NCBI RefSeq assembly: GCF_020194175.1
Contig: NZ_JADYVX010000016.1
Coordinates: 1 to 64,000 of the forward strand
DNA: 64,000 bases
Reading direction: 5' to 3'
DNA from: Bradyrhizobium sp. BRP22
GTDB lineage: Bacteria; Pseudomonadota; Alphaproteobacteria; Rhizobiales; Xanthobacteraceae
Shown: piece after piece, positions 51,894 to 59,555 of the stretch
How positions within the stretch are numbered: position 1 is the first letter of the stretch
How the letters are laid out: each line of letters opens with the position of its first letter
Program-made: the position numbers and the translations under genes
Notes under the pieces: generated by a model
The model's input: only the letters and a program-made list of their open reading frames with translations
Database searches by the model: none
What the model was told of the DNA's origin: nothing

Positions 51894-54263
51894 TCAGGGC
51901 AGCATGATCAATTGGTGAATTGTGGGGCCGGGCAGGAACGGACTGGGATCGCCACGCACCCATGCCTCATGGCCCGCGAGAAAGAACGGGGATAGCGGGT
52001 GGCCGCTCTGGCCTCCCGGCATGTGGAAGATACCGGTGTCTTCATGGCCGGGGGCCACGACCATCCGTTCGGAGGCGCCGAACTCGGGTGCCTGTACCAG
52101 CGGCATGTTGACATCACCTGGCAAGCCTACTGGAGGCACGGCCAACCATGTACGAAGCCATGGCAGAGAGCGCAGCAATGGATGCGCTATGCGAGACGTG
52201 TTCGTGCTGCCCCAGCGCGCATCCTGAAGCTGCGCTCCGCCGTGCGTGGCCTTCGCTATGACCAGATCGATGCGATTGAGCAGAAAGGCTCGCCAGTCGG
52301 AAATCTCAGACGGTATCCATGCGTGGCGCTCGGCCAGCGTTTCCATCACGGCCTCCGCGCGTCGGTTCGCGACACGATAGCTGGCCCTCGGATGGACTTG
52401 ACGAAGTTCGGCATCGAGACCGCCAAACCACGCGTCGTACATGGACTGATAGAAGCTGCGCACCAGTGAATAACCGATCGCGTCCGCGTCAGCGCGGCCG
52501 TTCCACTCCGTCACGAGCTGTTTGAGCTTGGCGCGCTGCGGATGGCCGTCCAGCGCAGCGTCATCGAGCGCATCCGTCAGCAGGCGCCGCCAGAAATCGA
52601 TCCAGAGCGCACGATCGTCACGCTGTATGGACAGGAACGAGCTCTCGTCGAAGCTATCTTTCATGAACAGGTCATCCCGGATTTGGCTCGCGCGCGCCCC
52701 GAGGTCGGCGTCCTTGCCTCCGATCTTGTCCTGATCTTTGTCGCTCAATTGGCGGTTGTTCGCGGTCCATAGACGTCCATATGAGGGATCGTACCTTACC
52801 GGATACTCGTCTGGCGTGAGATATTCCGACCAGGTGTGATTGTCGGGCCCGGAGATCGGCAGACCGTCGCTTGGCGCCGAATGTCTCGGCAATGGACCGG
52901 CAAGAGACCAGCCGATGTGGCCGTCCAGGTCGGCGACGATGAGATTCTGAGTGGGTATACCGCTTGTCCGCCCGATCTTGATCGCCGACGCGACATTGTC
53001 GGCATCTTCCATGCGCAGAAGATGCAGGTTGATCGCATTCGGATCGTGAGCTGTCCAGTGAATTGCGTAGTTCTTGTTGCCGATTGCGATGACAGGTCCC
53101 CAACGTGTCACGGCAATGGGTAGATCAACCTGGGCTTCTCCTTTCACCTTGATGCTTTCGATCTGGCGCGCCGCCGTCTCGAAGCGGCTGCCACCGGGTT
53201 CGCGATATCGGAGGCCATTTACGGTGTTGTCGTCAAGACTGATCAAATCCAGGTAGTGCCCTGAGCTGTTCGTAAATCCCCAGGCCACGCGACCGTTGCT
53301 GCCAACGATAACAGCCGGCACGCCGGGCAGGCTCGCGCCAGTGACGCGACGCATCTTTCCGCTGGCGTCAGGATAGATGAGCGACAGACGATACCAGATG
53401 TTTGGCAGCCGCAGGCCGAGATGCATATCGTTCGCCAGCAGGGCTGCACGATGGCGAGTGTGCGGGCCGGCGACGGCCCAGCTGTTGCTGCCGGCAATGG
53501 GCTTCTCGTCGAGCTGCGATTCCGATCGCGCCAGCGAAAGCGACCAATTTGGCTTGGCCGCGGGCAGAGCGGGCATCAGGACCATCGGGCTGGCCGCCCG
53601 GTCCAGCGGCGCGTCCCAATGAGTGACATCGGGCAGCAGGAATCTGAACATGTCGTCGGGCGTGTGATCACGTAGCGCAGCACGTGCCAGCACGGATTCC
53701 AATTCATCGTATTGCAGTTCGAAGTACATTGAATACGCAACCAGGACCGAATCCTCCGGTCGCCAGGGGGCAGGCGTCGCCCGCAGCAGCATGTATTCGA
53801 AAGGCCTGGCGGAAAGCGCGTTCAACCCGTCATTGACCCCGCGGGTATAGGACTCGATGAGGCGGCGCTCGTCCGGTGAGGCGGCGGTGAGCACGGCGAG
53901 GGAGCGCATTCGGAATTGATGCAAGCGCTGGCGGCGATCGAGGTCGAGCGCTGCCGGTCCAAAAAGCTCGGCCAGTTCGCCCGCGGCCGAGCGTCGCAAC
54001 AGATCCATTTGGAAGAACCGATCCTGAGCGTGCAGGAAACCCGTTGCGTAAGCCAGATCCGCCCGGTCGGAGCCGCTGATCGTGGGTACGCCCAGCGCAT
54101 CCCGGTCGATCGTGACCTTGGCGGATAGTCCTTTGCCTTGAACGGAGCCATCGAGTATCGGCAAGCTGGCTCTAAGGGCGACCCAACATATCACGACCAG
54201 GGCGGCCAGGATCGTTGGAATGGCTGCGATCGACCAGCCAAGCAAAGACCTTCGCTTCACCAT
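51894..54263 (-). CDS. penicillin-acylase-family (Ntn hydrolase) enzyme
   Basis: The 789-residue precursor has an N-terminal membrane or signal segment (SIAAIPTILAALVVICWVAL), an alpha-chain region (GSDRADLAYATGFLHAQDRFFQMDLLRR) and the autocleavage site AGSNSWAV. Ser259 of this site should become the N-terminal nucleophile of the beta chain. Members hydrolyse penicillins, acyl-homoserine lactones or other amides. The family is periplasmic. No neighbouring quorum-sensing synthase is seen, so the substrate is open. Confidence 0.9.
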   Translation of the reverse strand: MVKRRSLLGWSIAAIPTILAALVVICWVALRASLPILDGSVQGKGLSAKVTIDRDALGVPTISGSDRADLAYATGFLHAQDRFFQMDLLRRSAAGELAELFGPAALDLDRRQRLHQFRMRSLAVLTAASPDERRLIESYTRGVNDGLNALSARPFEYMLLRATPAPWRPEDSVLVAYSMYFELQYDELESVLARAALRDHTPDDMFRFLLPDVTHWDAPLDRAASPMVLMPALPAAKPNWSLSLARSESQLDEKPIAGSNSWAVAGPHTRHRAALLANDMHLGLRLPNIWYRLSLIYPDASGKMRRVTGASLPGVPAVIVGSNGRVAWGFTNSSGHYLDLISLDDNTVNGLRYREPGGSRFETAARQIESIKVKGEAQVDLPIAVTRWGPVIAIGNKNYAIHWTAHDPNAINLHLLRMEDADNVASAIKIGRTSGIPTQNLIVADLDGHIGWSLAGPLPRHSAPSDGLPISGPDNHTWSEYLTPDEYPVRYDPSYGRLWTANNRQLSDKDQDKIGGKDADLGARASQIRDDLFMKDSFDESSFLSIQRDDRALWIDFWRRLLTDALDDAALDGHPQRAKLKQLVTEWNGRADADAIGYSLVRSFYQSMYDAWFGGLDAELRQVHPRASYRVANRRAEAVMETLAERHAWIPSEISDWRAFLLNRIDLVIAKATHGGAQLQDARWGSTNTSRIAHPLLRSLPWLRTWLAVPPVGLPGDVNMPLVQAPEFGASERMVVAPGHEDTGIFHMPGGQSGHPLSPFFLAGHEAWVRGDPSPFLPGPTIHQLIMLP

Positions 54264-54478
54264 TCCTGCCCATAGGATTTGTCTCGCTCAGGGCTATGCC
54301 TGCGAACGCCTTTGACGGTCCATACACAACTCCTTGAAGCCACGCCGAATGTCGGCGGTCTGTTGTTACAGCCGAAGTGGCGTACAGGGACGATTTTTAT
54401 GGCGGCTGCGTTCTGTGCCGCATGCGCCGCTACATTTCCAAGCCGCTTACCCGCGCCCCGTCGAGTGCCGATCGTTGC

Positions 54479-54802
54479 TCAGACCTGACGTTCCGGCAGG
54501 CGCAGCACAAGTCCATCGAGTTCGGGTGTCATCCTGATCTGACAGGATAGGTAGCTGCTCGGCAGGCGGTCGCAAGCGGTGCCGTCGAGCAGGGCATCCT
54601 CCTGGTCGCCCATCGCAGGGAGGCGCGCCAGCCAGTCATCGTCGACATAGACATGGCAGGTGGCGCACATGGCGTTGCCGCCGCATTCGGCCAGAATTCC
54701 ATCCAACCCGTGACGGGTCGCGGCCTGCATGGCGCTCTCGCCGTCGCCGGTCTCGAGGCGATCGCTGCGGCGATTGGGGTGGATGAAGGTGACTGCAGTC
54801 AT
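54479..54802 (-). CDS. [2Fe-2S] ferredoxin, palustrisredoxin (Pux)-like
   Basis: The 107-residue protein has the adrenodoxin-type cysteine pattern (ECGGNAMCATCHVYV and LSCQI) and a C-terminus ELDGLVLRLP. It closely recalls Rhodopseudomonas palustris Pux, the electron donor of CYP199A2. It lies 11 bp after a broken CYP199A-like gene in the same operon. It looks intact, so it may now serve another P450, such as the one at 57898. Confidence 0.9.
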   Translation of the reverse strand: MTAVTFIHPNRRSDRLETGDGESAMQAATRHGLDGILAECGGNAMCATCHVYVDDDWLARLPAMGDQEDALLDGTACDRLPSSYLSCQIRMTPELDGLVLRLPERQV

Positions 54803-54813
54803 CGTCGCCTCGT

Positions 54814-55616
54814 CATGCCGGAGTGATCGTAACGGGCAAGCTGTCGAGCCCGCGCAGCGTATTGTTGAAGCGGCGCTTCGGCTCGCCCGTGATCTCGATT
54901 TTCGCGACGCGGCGCGCCAAGGCCGACAGCATCACCTCGCCTTCGAGGCGCGCCACGAGCTGGCCGACGCACATATGGATCCCCGAGTCGAAGCCGACAT
55001 GGCCGCTGGTGCGCCGATTGATGTCGTAGCTGTCGGGCCTGTCCCCAGCGCCGCGGATCGCGATTGGCCGCGCCGAGGAACATCAGGACCTTCTCGCCTT
55101 CGCCGACTACAGTGCCCTCGAGCTCGACCTCTCTCGTCGTGGTGCGGAAGAAGGTCTGAACCAGCGGATAGGCCTCCGCAAGATCTTCGATCGCATCGAA
55201 GCTGCGCTTTCCAAGAGCGCGTCGACCCTGGCTTCGGCGGCAGCAGTGAAGCTGTCGCGCACTTGTTTCATGACGCCAGGCGACAGCACCCGGCTGAGCA
55301 CGGCGCGTGTGCGGGTATGTGCGGGCGGATCGGCTTCGAGAATCAGGCTCGGCGGTCGCCAGGGCTTTTCTTTCTTGAAATCGCTCAAGCCCACGCCGCG
55401 GCTGGAGCAGAAAGTCATGGGATCGTTCAGCACCGCATGGACTTCGGCGTATCGCGCAACGCCGTAGACGTCCCATCTGTGGAGATGCACGATCGGCCCA
55501 ACTTCCCGCAGCACCTCATGGGCCGGGAAAGGATCGGCGAAGAACTCGATCGCAAAGGGATCAAGATCCAGATGCGGAACGGTGCTGGCCGTGGCAGATG
55601 AGCCGAGTGCGCTCAT
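54814..55616 (-). pseudogene. broken CYP199A-like cytochrome P450
   Basis: Three frames together give CYP199A-like pieces. The N-terminal ~130 residues (FADPFPAHEVLREVGPIVHLHRW, then ARVDALLES) end at a 1-base deletion near 55214. The second frame gives FDAIEDLAEAYPL joined directly to VQTFFRTTTREVELEG, skipping roughly 150 residues that should include the I-helix and ExxR. After NRDPRRW another frameshift leads to SYDINRRTSGHVGFDSGIHMCVGQLVARLEGE with the haem cysteine, ending at a normal stop. It cannot encode an active P450. CYP199A enzymes demethylate or hydroxylate para-substituted benzoates. Confidence 0.9.
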
Positions 55617-55642
55617 TCAAATCCTCCCTCATCTTGCTTGCG

Positions 55643-56791
55643 CTACCGCAGCAGCCGGAATTTCCCACCCTCCACCTTGATGAGAAAGGCGGACCGCTCG
55701 TCGTAACCGTTGTGGTCGCTCGGACTCATGGTGGACAGGCCGTTGTTCAGATAGACGTCCTTGCCGCGCTCGAGTTCGTCCCGCAGCGCAGCGCGGAATT
55801 CCGGCGTACCCGGCTTCGCGGTCTTCACGGCGTTTACTGCCGCCCGCCTGAACAGCGCGACAGCATCCCACAAATGCGCGGCGAAGATGTTTGGCCTGTG
55901 GCCATTGGCCTTTTCGTAGGCAGCGACAAACTCATCCCGCGCCAGCCGGAACGGATCGTTTGCCGGCAGATCCTCTGCGATGGTGAACGCTTCCCCGGTG
56001 AACACGGCGCCTTCGACATTGGCGCCACCGAGCTTGATGAATTCTTCCGTCGCGACGCCGTGGGTCTGGAAAATCTTGCCGGCATAGCCTCGTTCGCGGA
56101 GGGCTTGCTGGGGCAACACGGCCGGCGTGCCCGCGGATGCGATGAACACCGCCTCCGGAATGGTCGCCATCACCTTCAAGGCCTGGCCCGTCACGCTGGT
56201 GTCGGCGCGCGCGTAAACTTCATGCGTCGTCACCGTCAGGCCCAGCGTCGGCGCGAGCCGGCTGACTTCCTTGTAATAGCCCTCGCCATATCCGTCCGAA
56301 ACCCCGATATAGCCGAGCGTCTTGATCCCCGACTTCGCGATATGTTTGAGAATGGCCGCCGCCATCAGGTCGTCGTTCGGCACCACCTTGAACGCCCATT
56401 TGCGGCGGTCGTCCATCGGCTGGACGATGGCGGTCGCGGCTGCCAGCGAGATGATCGGGGTTTTCGATTCCATGGCGATGTCGAGCATCGGCATCGTCAC
56501 CGGCGTCAGCGACGATCCGATCAGGATATCGACGCCGTCCTGGATCACCAGGCGCCGCGCGTTCTGGACGCCCTTTGTGGTATCAGATTCATCGTCGAGC
56601 GGGATGTAGACGATTTTTTCGCCGCCGATCTCCTTCGGCAGCGCCGCGACGGTTCGCATCTGTGGTTGCCCGAGCGCCGAGCCTGGTCCGGATGCGGAGA
56701 CAACGATCCCAACCTTGATGTCCGCCTTCGCATCCGCGGCGCAGAGAACCGCGGTCACGACGATCCAAAGCCCGGTAAGGCCCAGCCTCAT
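55643..56791 (-). CDS. ABC transporter substrate-binding protein (aromatic/branched-chain type)
   Basis: The 382-residue protein has a signal peptide (cleavage near ADAKA before DIK) and the family 6 periplasmic-binding fold (KVGIVVSASGPGSALGQPQMRTVAALPKEIGG). GGGAGGG precedes ATG 56791. It is first in an operon with the CYP199A-like pseudogene (26-bp gap) and the ferredoxin, so its ligand may have been an aromatic acid handled by that P450. No permease or ATPase gene adjoins it. Confidence 0.88.
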   Translation of the reverse strand: MRLGLTGLWIVVTAVLCAADAKADIKVGIVVSASGPGSALGQPQMRTVAALPKEIGGEKIVYIPLDDESDTTKGVQNARRLVIQDGVDILIGSSLTPVTMPMLDIAMESKTPIISLAAATAIVQPMDDRRKWAFKVVPNDDLMAAAILKHIAKSGIKTLGYIGVSDGYGEGYYKEVSRLAPTLGLTVTTHEVYARADTSVTGQALKVMATIPEAVFIASAGTPAVLPQQALRERGYAGKIFQTHGVATEEFIKLGGANVEGAVFTGEAFTIAEDLPANDPFRLARDEFVAAYEKANGHRPNIFAAHLWDAVALFRRAAVNAVKTAKPGTPEFRAALRDELERGKDVYLNNGLSTMSPSDHNGYDERSAFLIKVEGGKFRLLR

Positions 56792-56898
56792 TTGTAGTCC
56801 CTCCCGCACGAATTCTCTTTTTCAATGTGCGCGGATACGCCGAGGACGTCCGGAGCCGCCCGCGCTTGCAATTATCGCCTGCGTCGCGGGCGTGCGTC

Positions 56899-56918
56899 TG
56901 TCCCCGTGATTGGGGACA
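56899..56918. promoter_or_regulatory. inverted repeat TGTCCC-N8-GGGACA (operator 1)
   Basis: Perfect arms TGTCCCC/GGGGACA lie in the divergent region between the binding-protein gene and the luxR gene. An identically spaced copy is found on the other side of luxR at 57826. Likely operator of the LuxR-type regulator. Confidence 0.65.
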
Positions 56919-57012
56919 CATGCCGCCCCAGAAGGATGGCGAGACACTGCGCGAGACCGCTTCAAAGCTGCGGATGTTGCTGATAGGCTTAAAGAAAAAT
57001 TCGGAGGAGATG

Positions 57013-57804
57013 ATGGGGTCGGCAGCCGTGGAACCAGGAGATTCGACGAGTGTCCTTGCGCCGATGGTGCTTGCCATCGGCCGAACGTCGTTCTCGCGCG
57101 TCCTGATGGATACGGTTCGCACCGTGGCCGATGTCGGCCATTGCATGGTGTTTGCTTTCGAGACGGAGCGAATGGCGCGTTGTGCGCTGGGAATCGGTAA
57201 CATCGGCATAGGGCCCGACCTCGGCGTCGCGTATTCCGAGCACTTCCATCTGGCCGACCCGAACCGGGAGACGATGTTGCACGAGCGATCAGCGCCGCGC
57301 CCGATCGTGCTGCCGAGCTTCTCCCGCCGCATGTACAGCGACAGTTACCGGAAGATGTTTTTCGAGGATGCGGAGATCGTCGACAAGATCGCCGCCGCGA
57401 TCTGGGTCGACAGCGCCTGCTATTACGTGAACTTCTACAGGACCGCCGATCAGGGCCGGTTTGGTCGCAACGAAGCTGCGCGTCTCTGCAACATGGCGCC
57501 GGCGATCACCGCGATCGTGGCGCGTCACTGCCAGGAGGAGGTTGTCGCGGAGGCGCCGACCAAGCTTCAGGCGCTGTTCGCAACGCGCGAGCCGTTCCTC
57601 AAGCTCACCGGCCGAGAGAAGGAGGTCTGCCTGCGGATCCTGTCGGGCTATGGGTCCGAGGCGATCGCTGCCGATCTCGGGATCAGCCTGCACTCGACCT
57701 TCACCTACCGCAAGCGAGCCTATGAGAAGCTCGGCATCTCCTCGCAAAACGAACTGTTCGCCATCGCATTGCGTCTGATGGCGCTGCCCCGCGGCGCGCA
57801 TTAG
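57013..57804 (+). CDS. LuxR-type transcriptional regulator
   Basis: The 263-residue protein has a C-terminal LuxR/FixJ helix-turn-helix (LTGREKEVCLRILSGYGSEAIAADLGISLHSTFTYRKRAYEKLG). The N-terminal ~180 residues do not show the tryptophan/tyrosine pattern of acyl-homoserine-lactone sensors or a receiver aspartate, so the signal is unknown. GGAGG precedes the second of two adjacent ATGs (57010, 57013). It sits between two copies of the same inverted repeat and between two P450 operons, so it probably regulates both. Confidence 0.85.
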   Translation: MGSAAVEPGDSTSVLAPMVLAIGRTSFSRVLMDTVRTVADVGHCMVFAFETERMARCALGIGNIGIGPDLGVAYSEHFHLADPNRETMLHERSAPRPIVLPSFSRRMYSDSYRKMFFEDAEIVDKIAAAIWVDSACYYVNFYRTADQGRFGRNEAARLCNMAPAITAIVARHCQEEVVAEAPTKLQALFATREPFLKLTGREKEVCLRILSGYGSEAIAADLGISLHSTFTYRKRAYEKLGISSQNELFAIALRLMALPRGAH

Positions 57805-57825
57805 CCGAGGCCGCCCTCGCACTCT

Positions 57826-57845
57826 TGTCCCCAACCAGCGGGACA
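57826..57845. promoter_or_regulatory. inverted repeat TGTCCC-N8-GGGACA (operator 2)
   Basis: Arms TGTCCC and GGGACA are separated by 8 bases, exactly as in the copy at 56899. It lies between the luxR stop codon and the P450 start, 53 bp before the latter. Confidence 0.65.
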
Positions 57846-57858
57846 GACGGCTGCCAGC

Positions 57859-57889
57859 CCTCGGGGTACTCCTAAGGAATACCCGGAGG
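57859..57889 (+). promoter_or_regulatory. possible hairpin over the P450 ribosome-binding site
   Basis: CCTCGGGGTA and TACCCGGAGG pair at nine of ten positions across an 11-base loop. The GGAGG in the 3' arm is the Shine-Dalgarno sequence of the P450 GTG start. The structure could limit translation; it may be fortuitous. Confidence 0.35.
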
Positions 57890-57897
57890 GCCAAACC

Positions 57898-59064
57898 GTG
57901 AGCACTGCGCCTCGTATCGATATCGACGTCGCGGCATTCTGGAGCGATCCTTATCCGATGCTTGCGAAGCTCCGCCGCGACGCTCCCATCGCGTTCGTGC
58001 CGCAACTCGGCAGCACGCTGCTATGCAGCCGCGACGACATTTTCATCTCCGAAAAGCAGATCGACGTCTTCTCATCGCACCAGCCCGCAGGCCTGATGAA
58101 CAGGCTGATGGGCCACAACATGATGCGCAAGGACGGAGAGGCTCATTTGTCGGAGCGGAAGGCGATCTTTCCTGCCGTGTCTCCGAAGACCGTCAAATCT
58201 CATTGGACGGCGCAATTCCAGGCCCATGCCGACCGCATCATTGCCGCGCTTGAGCCAAAGGGCGCCTGCGATTTCGTGCGCGACTTCGCGCTGCCGTTTT
58301 CGGCGGAGTGCTTGAAATCGATCACCGGCCTGACCAACATGCGCTTTCAGGACATGAACGCCTGGTCGCAGGGCATGATCGACGGCATCGCCAATTACAT
58401 TGGAGACCCCGCCGTCGAGGCCCGCTGTCACGCCGCGACGTCGGGCATCGATGCGGCCATCGACGACATGCTGCCGGTCCTCAGCAAGAAGCCCGATCAA
58501 AGCCTGCTCGGCGTGATGCTCGCGTCCGGCATGCCGATGGACAGCGTGCGCGCCAACATCAAGCTGTCGATCAGCGGCGGTCAAAACGAACCGCGCGATG
58601 CGATCGCCGGCGCCGCCTGGGCACTGCTGACGCATCCCGATCAATTGAGACTGGTCCTGGATGGCAAGATTCCGTGGATGCAGGTGTTCGAGGAATATGC
58701 CCGCTGGATCTCGCCGATCGGCATGTCGCCACGCCGCATCGCCAAGCCGTGGACGATCCGTGACGTTGCCTTTGAGCCCGAAGACCGGGTCTTCCTGATG
58801 TTCGGCTCCGCCAATCGCGACGAAAAGCATTTCGAGCGCGCTGATGAGTTCGACCTTGGCCGCGATACCAGCAAGAGCATCGCGTTCGGCGCCGGTCCGC
58901 ATTTCTGCGCCGGCGCCTGGGCCTCGCGCGCCATGATCGCCGATGTCGCGCTCCCCACCGTCTTTGCCAGGCTGAAGAACCTCCGCCTCGTCGAGGATGA
59001 GCCGGTGCGGATCGGCGGCTGGGCGTTTCGCGGGCTGCTCAATTTACCCCTGGGGTGGGGTTAG
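57898..59064 (+). CDS. cytochrome P450 (intact)
   Basis: The 388-residue soluble P450 has ExxR (E266-YA-R269) and the haem-binding FGAGPHFCAG (Cys337). The I-helix reads SGGQNEPRD (226-234), where most P450s have an acid-threonine pair for oxygen activation; here Asn/Glu-Pro stands instead. The start is GTG 57898 with GGAGG upstream. No ferredoxin adjoins it on this strand; the Pux-like ferredoxin of the divergent operon is the nearest partner. The family is not assigned. Confidence 0.92.
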   Translation: MSTAPRIDIDVAAFWSDPYPMLAKLRRDAPIAFVPQLGSTLLCSRDDIFISEKQIDVFSSHQPAGLMNRLMGHNMMRKDGEAHLSERKAIFPAVSPKTVKSHWTAQFQAHADRIIAALEPKGACDFVRDFALPFSAECLKSITGLTNMRFQDMNAWSQGMIDGIANYIGDPAVEARCHAATSGIDAAIDDMLPVLSKKPDQSLLGVMLASGMPMDSVRANIKLSISGGQNEPRDAIAGAAWALLTHPDQLRLVLDGKIPWMQVFEEYARWISPIGMSPRRIAKPWTIRDVAFEPEDRVFLMFGSANRDEKHFERADEFDLGRDTSKSIAFGAGPHFCAGAWASRAMIADVALPTVFARLKNLRLVEDEPVRIGGWAFRGLLNLPLGWG

Positions 59065-59315
59065 GATCCCCAAGAGATTCGCGTTAGCCGGTTACCTTCA
59101 AACAACAGCACGTCCAGGTTTTCCCGGCTGCGGCCGGCTGTCGCGGCGCGCGGCGGGCCGACGTGATCGTGCGAATTTGAAACGCGGCTTCTGGCAAACC
59201 GCACCCAAAATCCGGTAACGGTTGCTGCAGTGCGAGGCGACCGGTTCGCAATTGAAGTCCGGCATCGCGCGGAGTAACTTAACGAAAGCGAACCTGGGTT
59301 AGGGAGCGCGCCGCG

Positions 59316-59543
59316 ATGACGGAAAATCCTGAGAAGGAAAATCCCAAGCGAAAAATTCCTCGGCGTGATCTGCTTCGCCTCACCATCGCGGGTAGCGGCG
59401 CAGTCGCTGTCGGTGCATTGCTGCCGAGGCCTACACCCGCGCAATCGGTCGATATGAAGGACAAGCGCAGGGCACGCTATCGAGCCGATTCCGCGGAGGT
59501 TCGAGACTTCTACCGTGTCAACAGCTATCCCGGCGCCCGCTAG
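59316..59543 (+). CDS. formate-dehydrogenase-region TAT-signal small protein
   Basis: The 75-residue protein has a twin-arginine leader (PRRDLLRLTIAGSGAVAVGALL) and a short mature part ending DFYRVNSYPGAR. Such proteins occur just upstream of formate dehydrogenase alpha genes in many proteobacteria; their role is unknown, perhaps in export or assembly. It is separated from the alpha gene by 12 bp. Confidence 0.88.
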   Translation: MTENPEKENPKRKIPRRDLLRLTIAGSGAVAVGALLPRPTPAQSVDMKDKRRARYRADSAEVRDFYRVNSYPGAR

Positions 59544-59555
59544 AGGGAGGCGTTC

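Noticed and set aside
56899..56918. Classical lux box for an acyl-homoserine-lactone receptor
   Set aside because: Arms and spacing differ from canonical lux boxes, and the regulator lacks the acyl-homoserine-lactone-binding pattern; no luxI gene is present.
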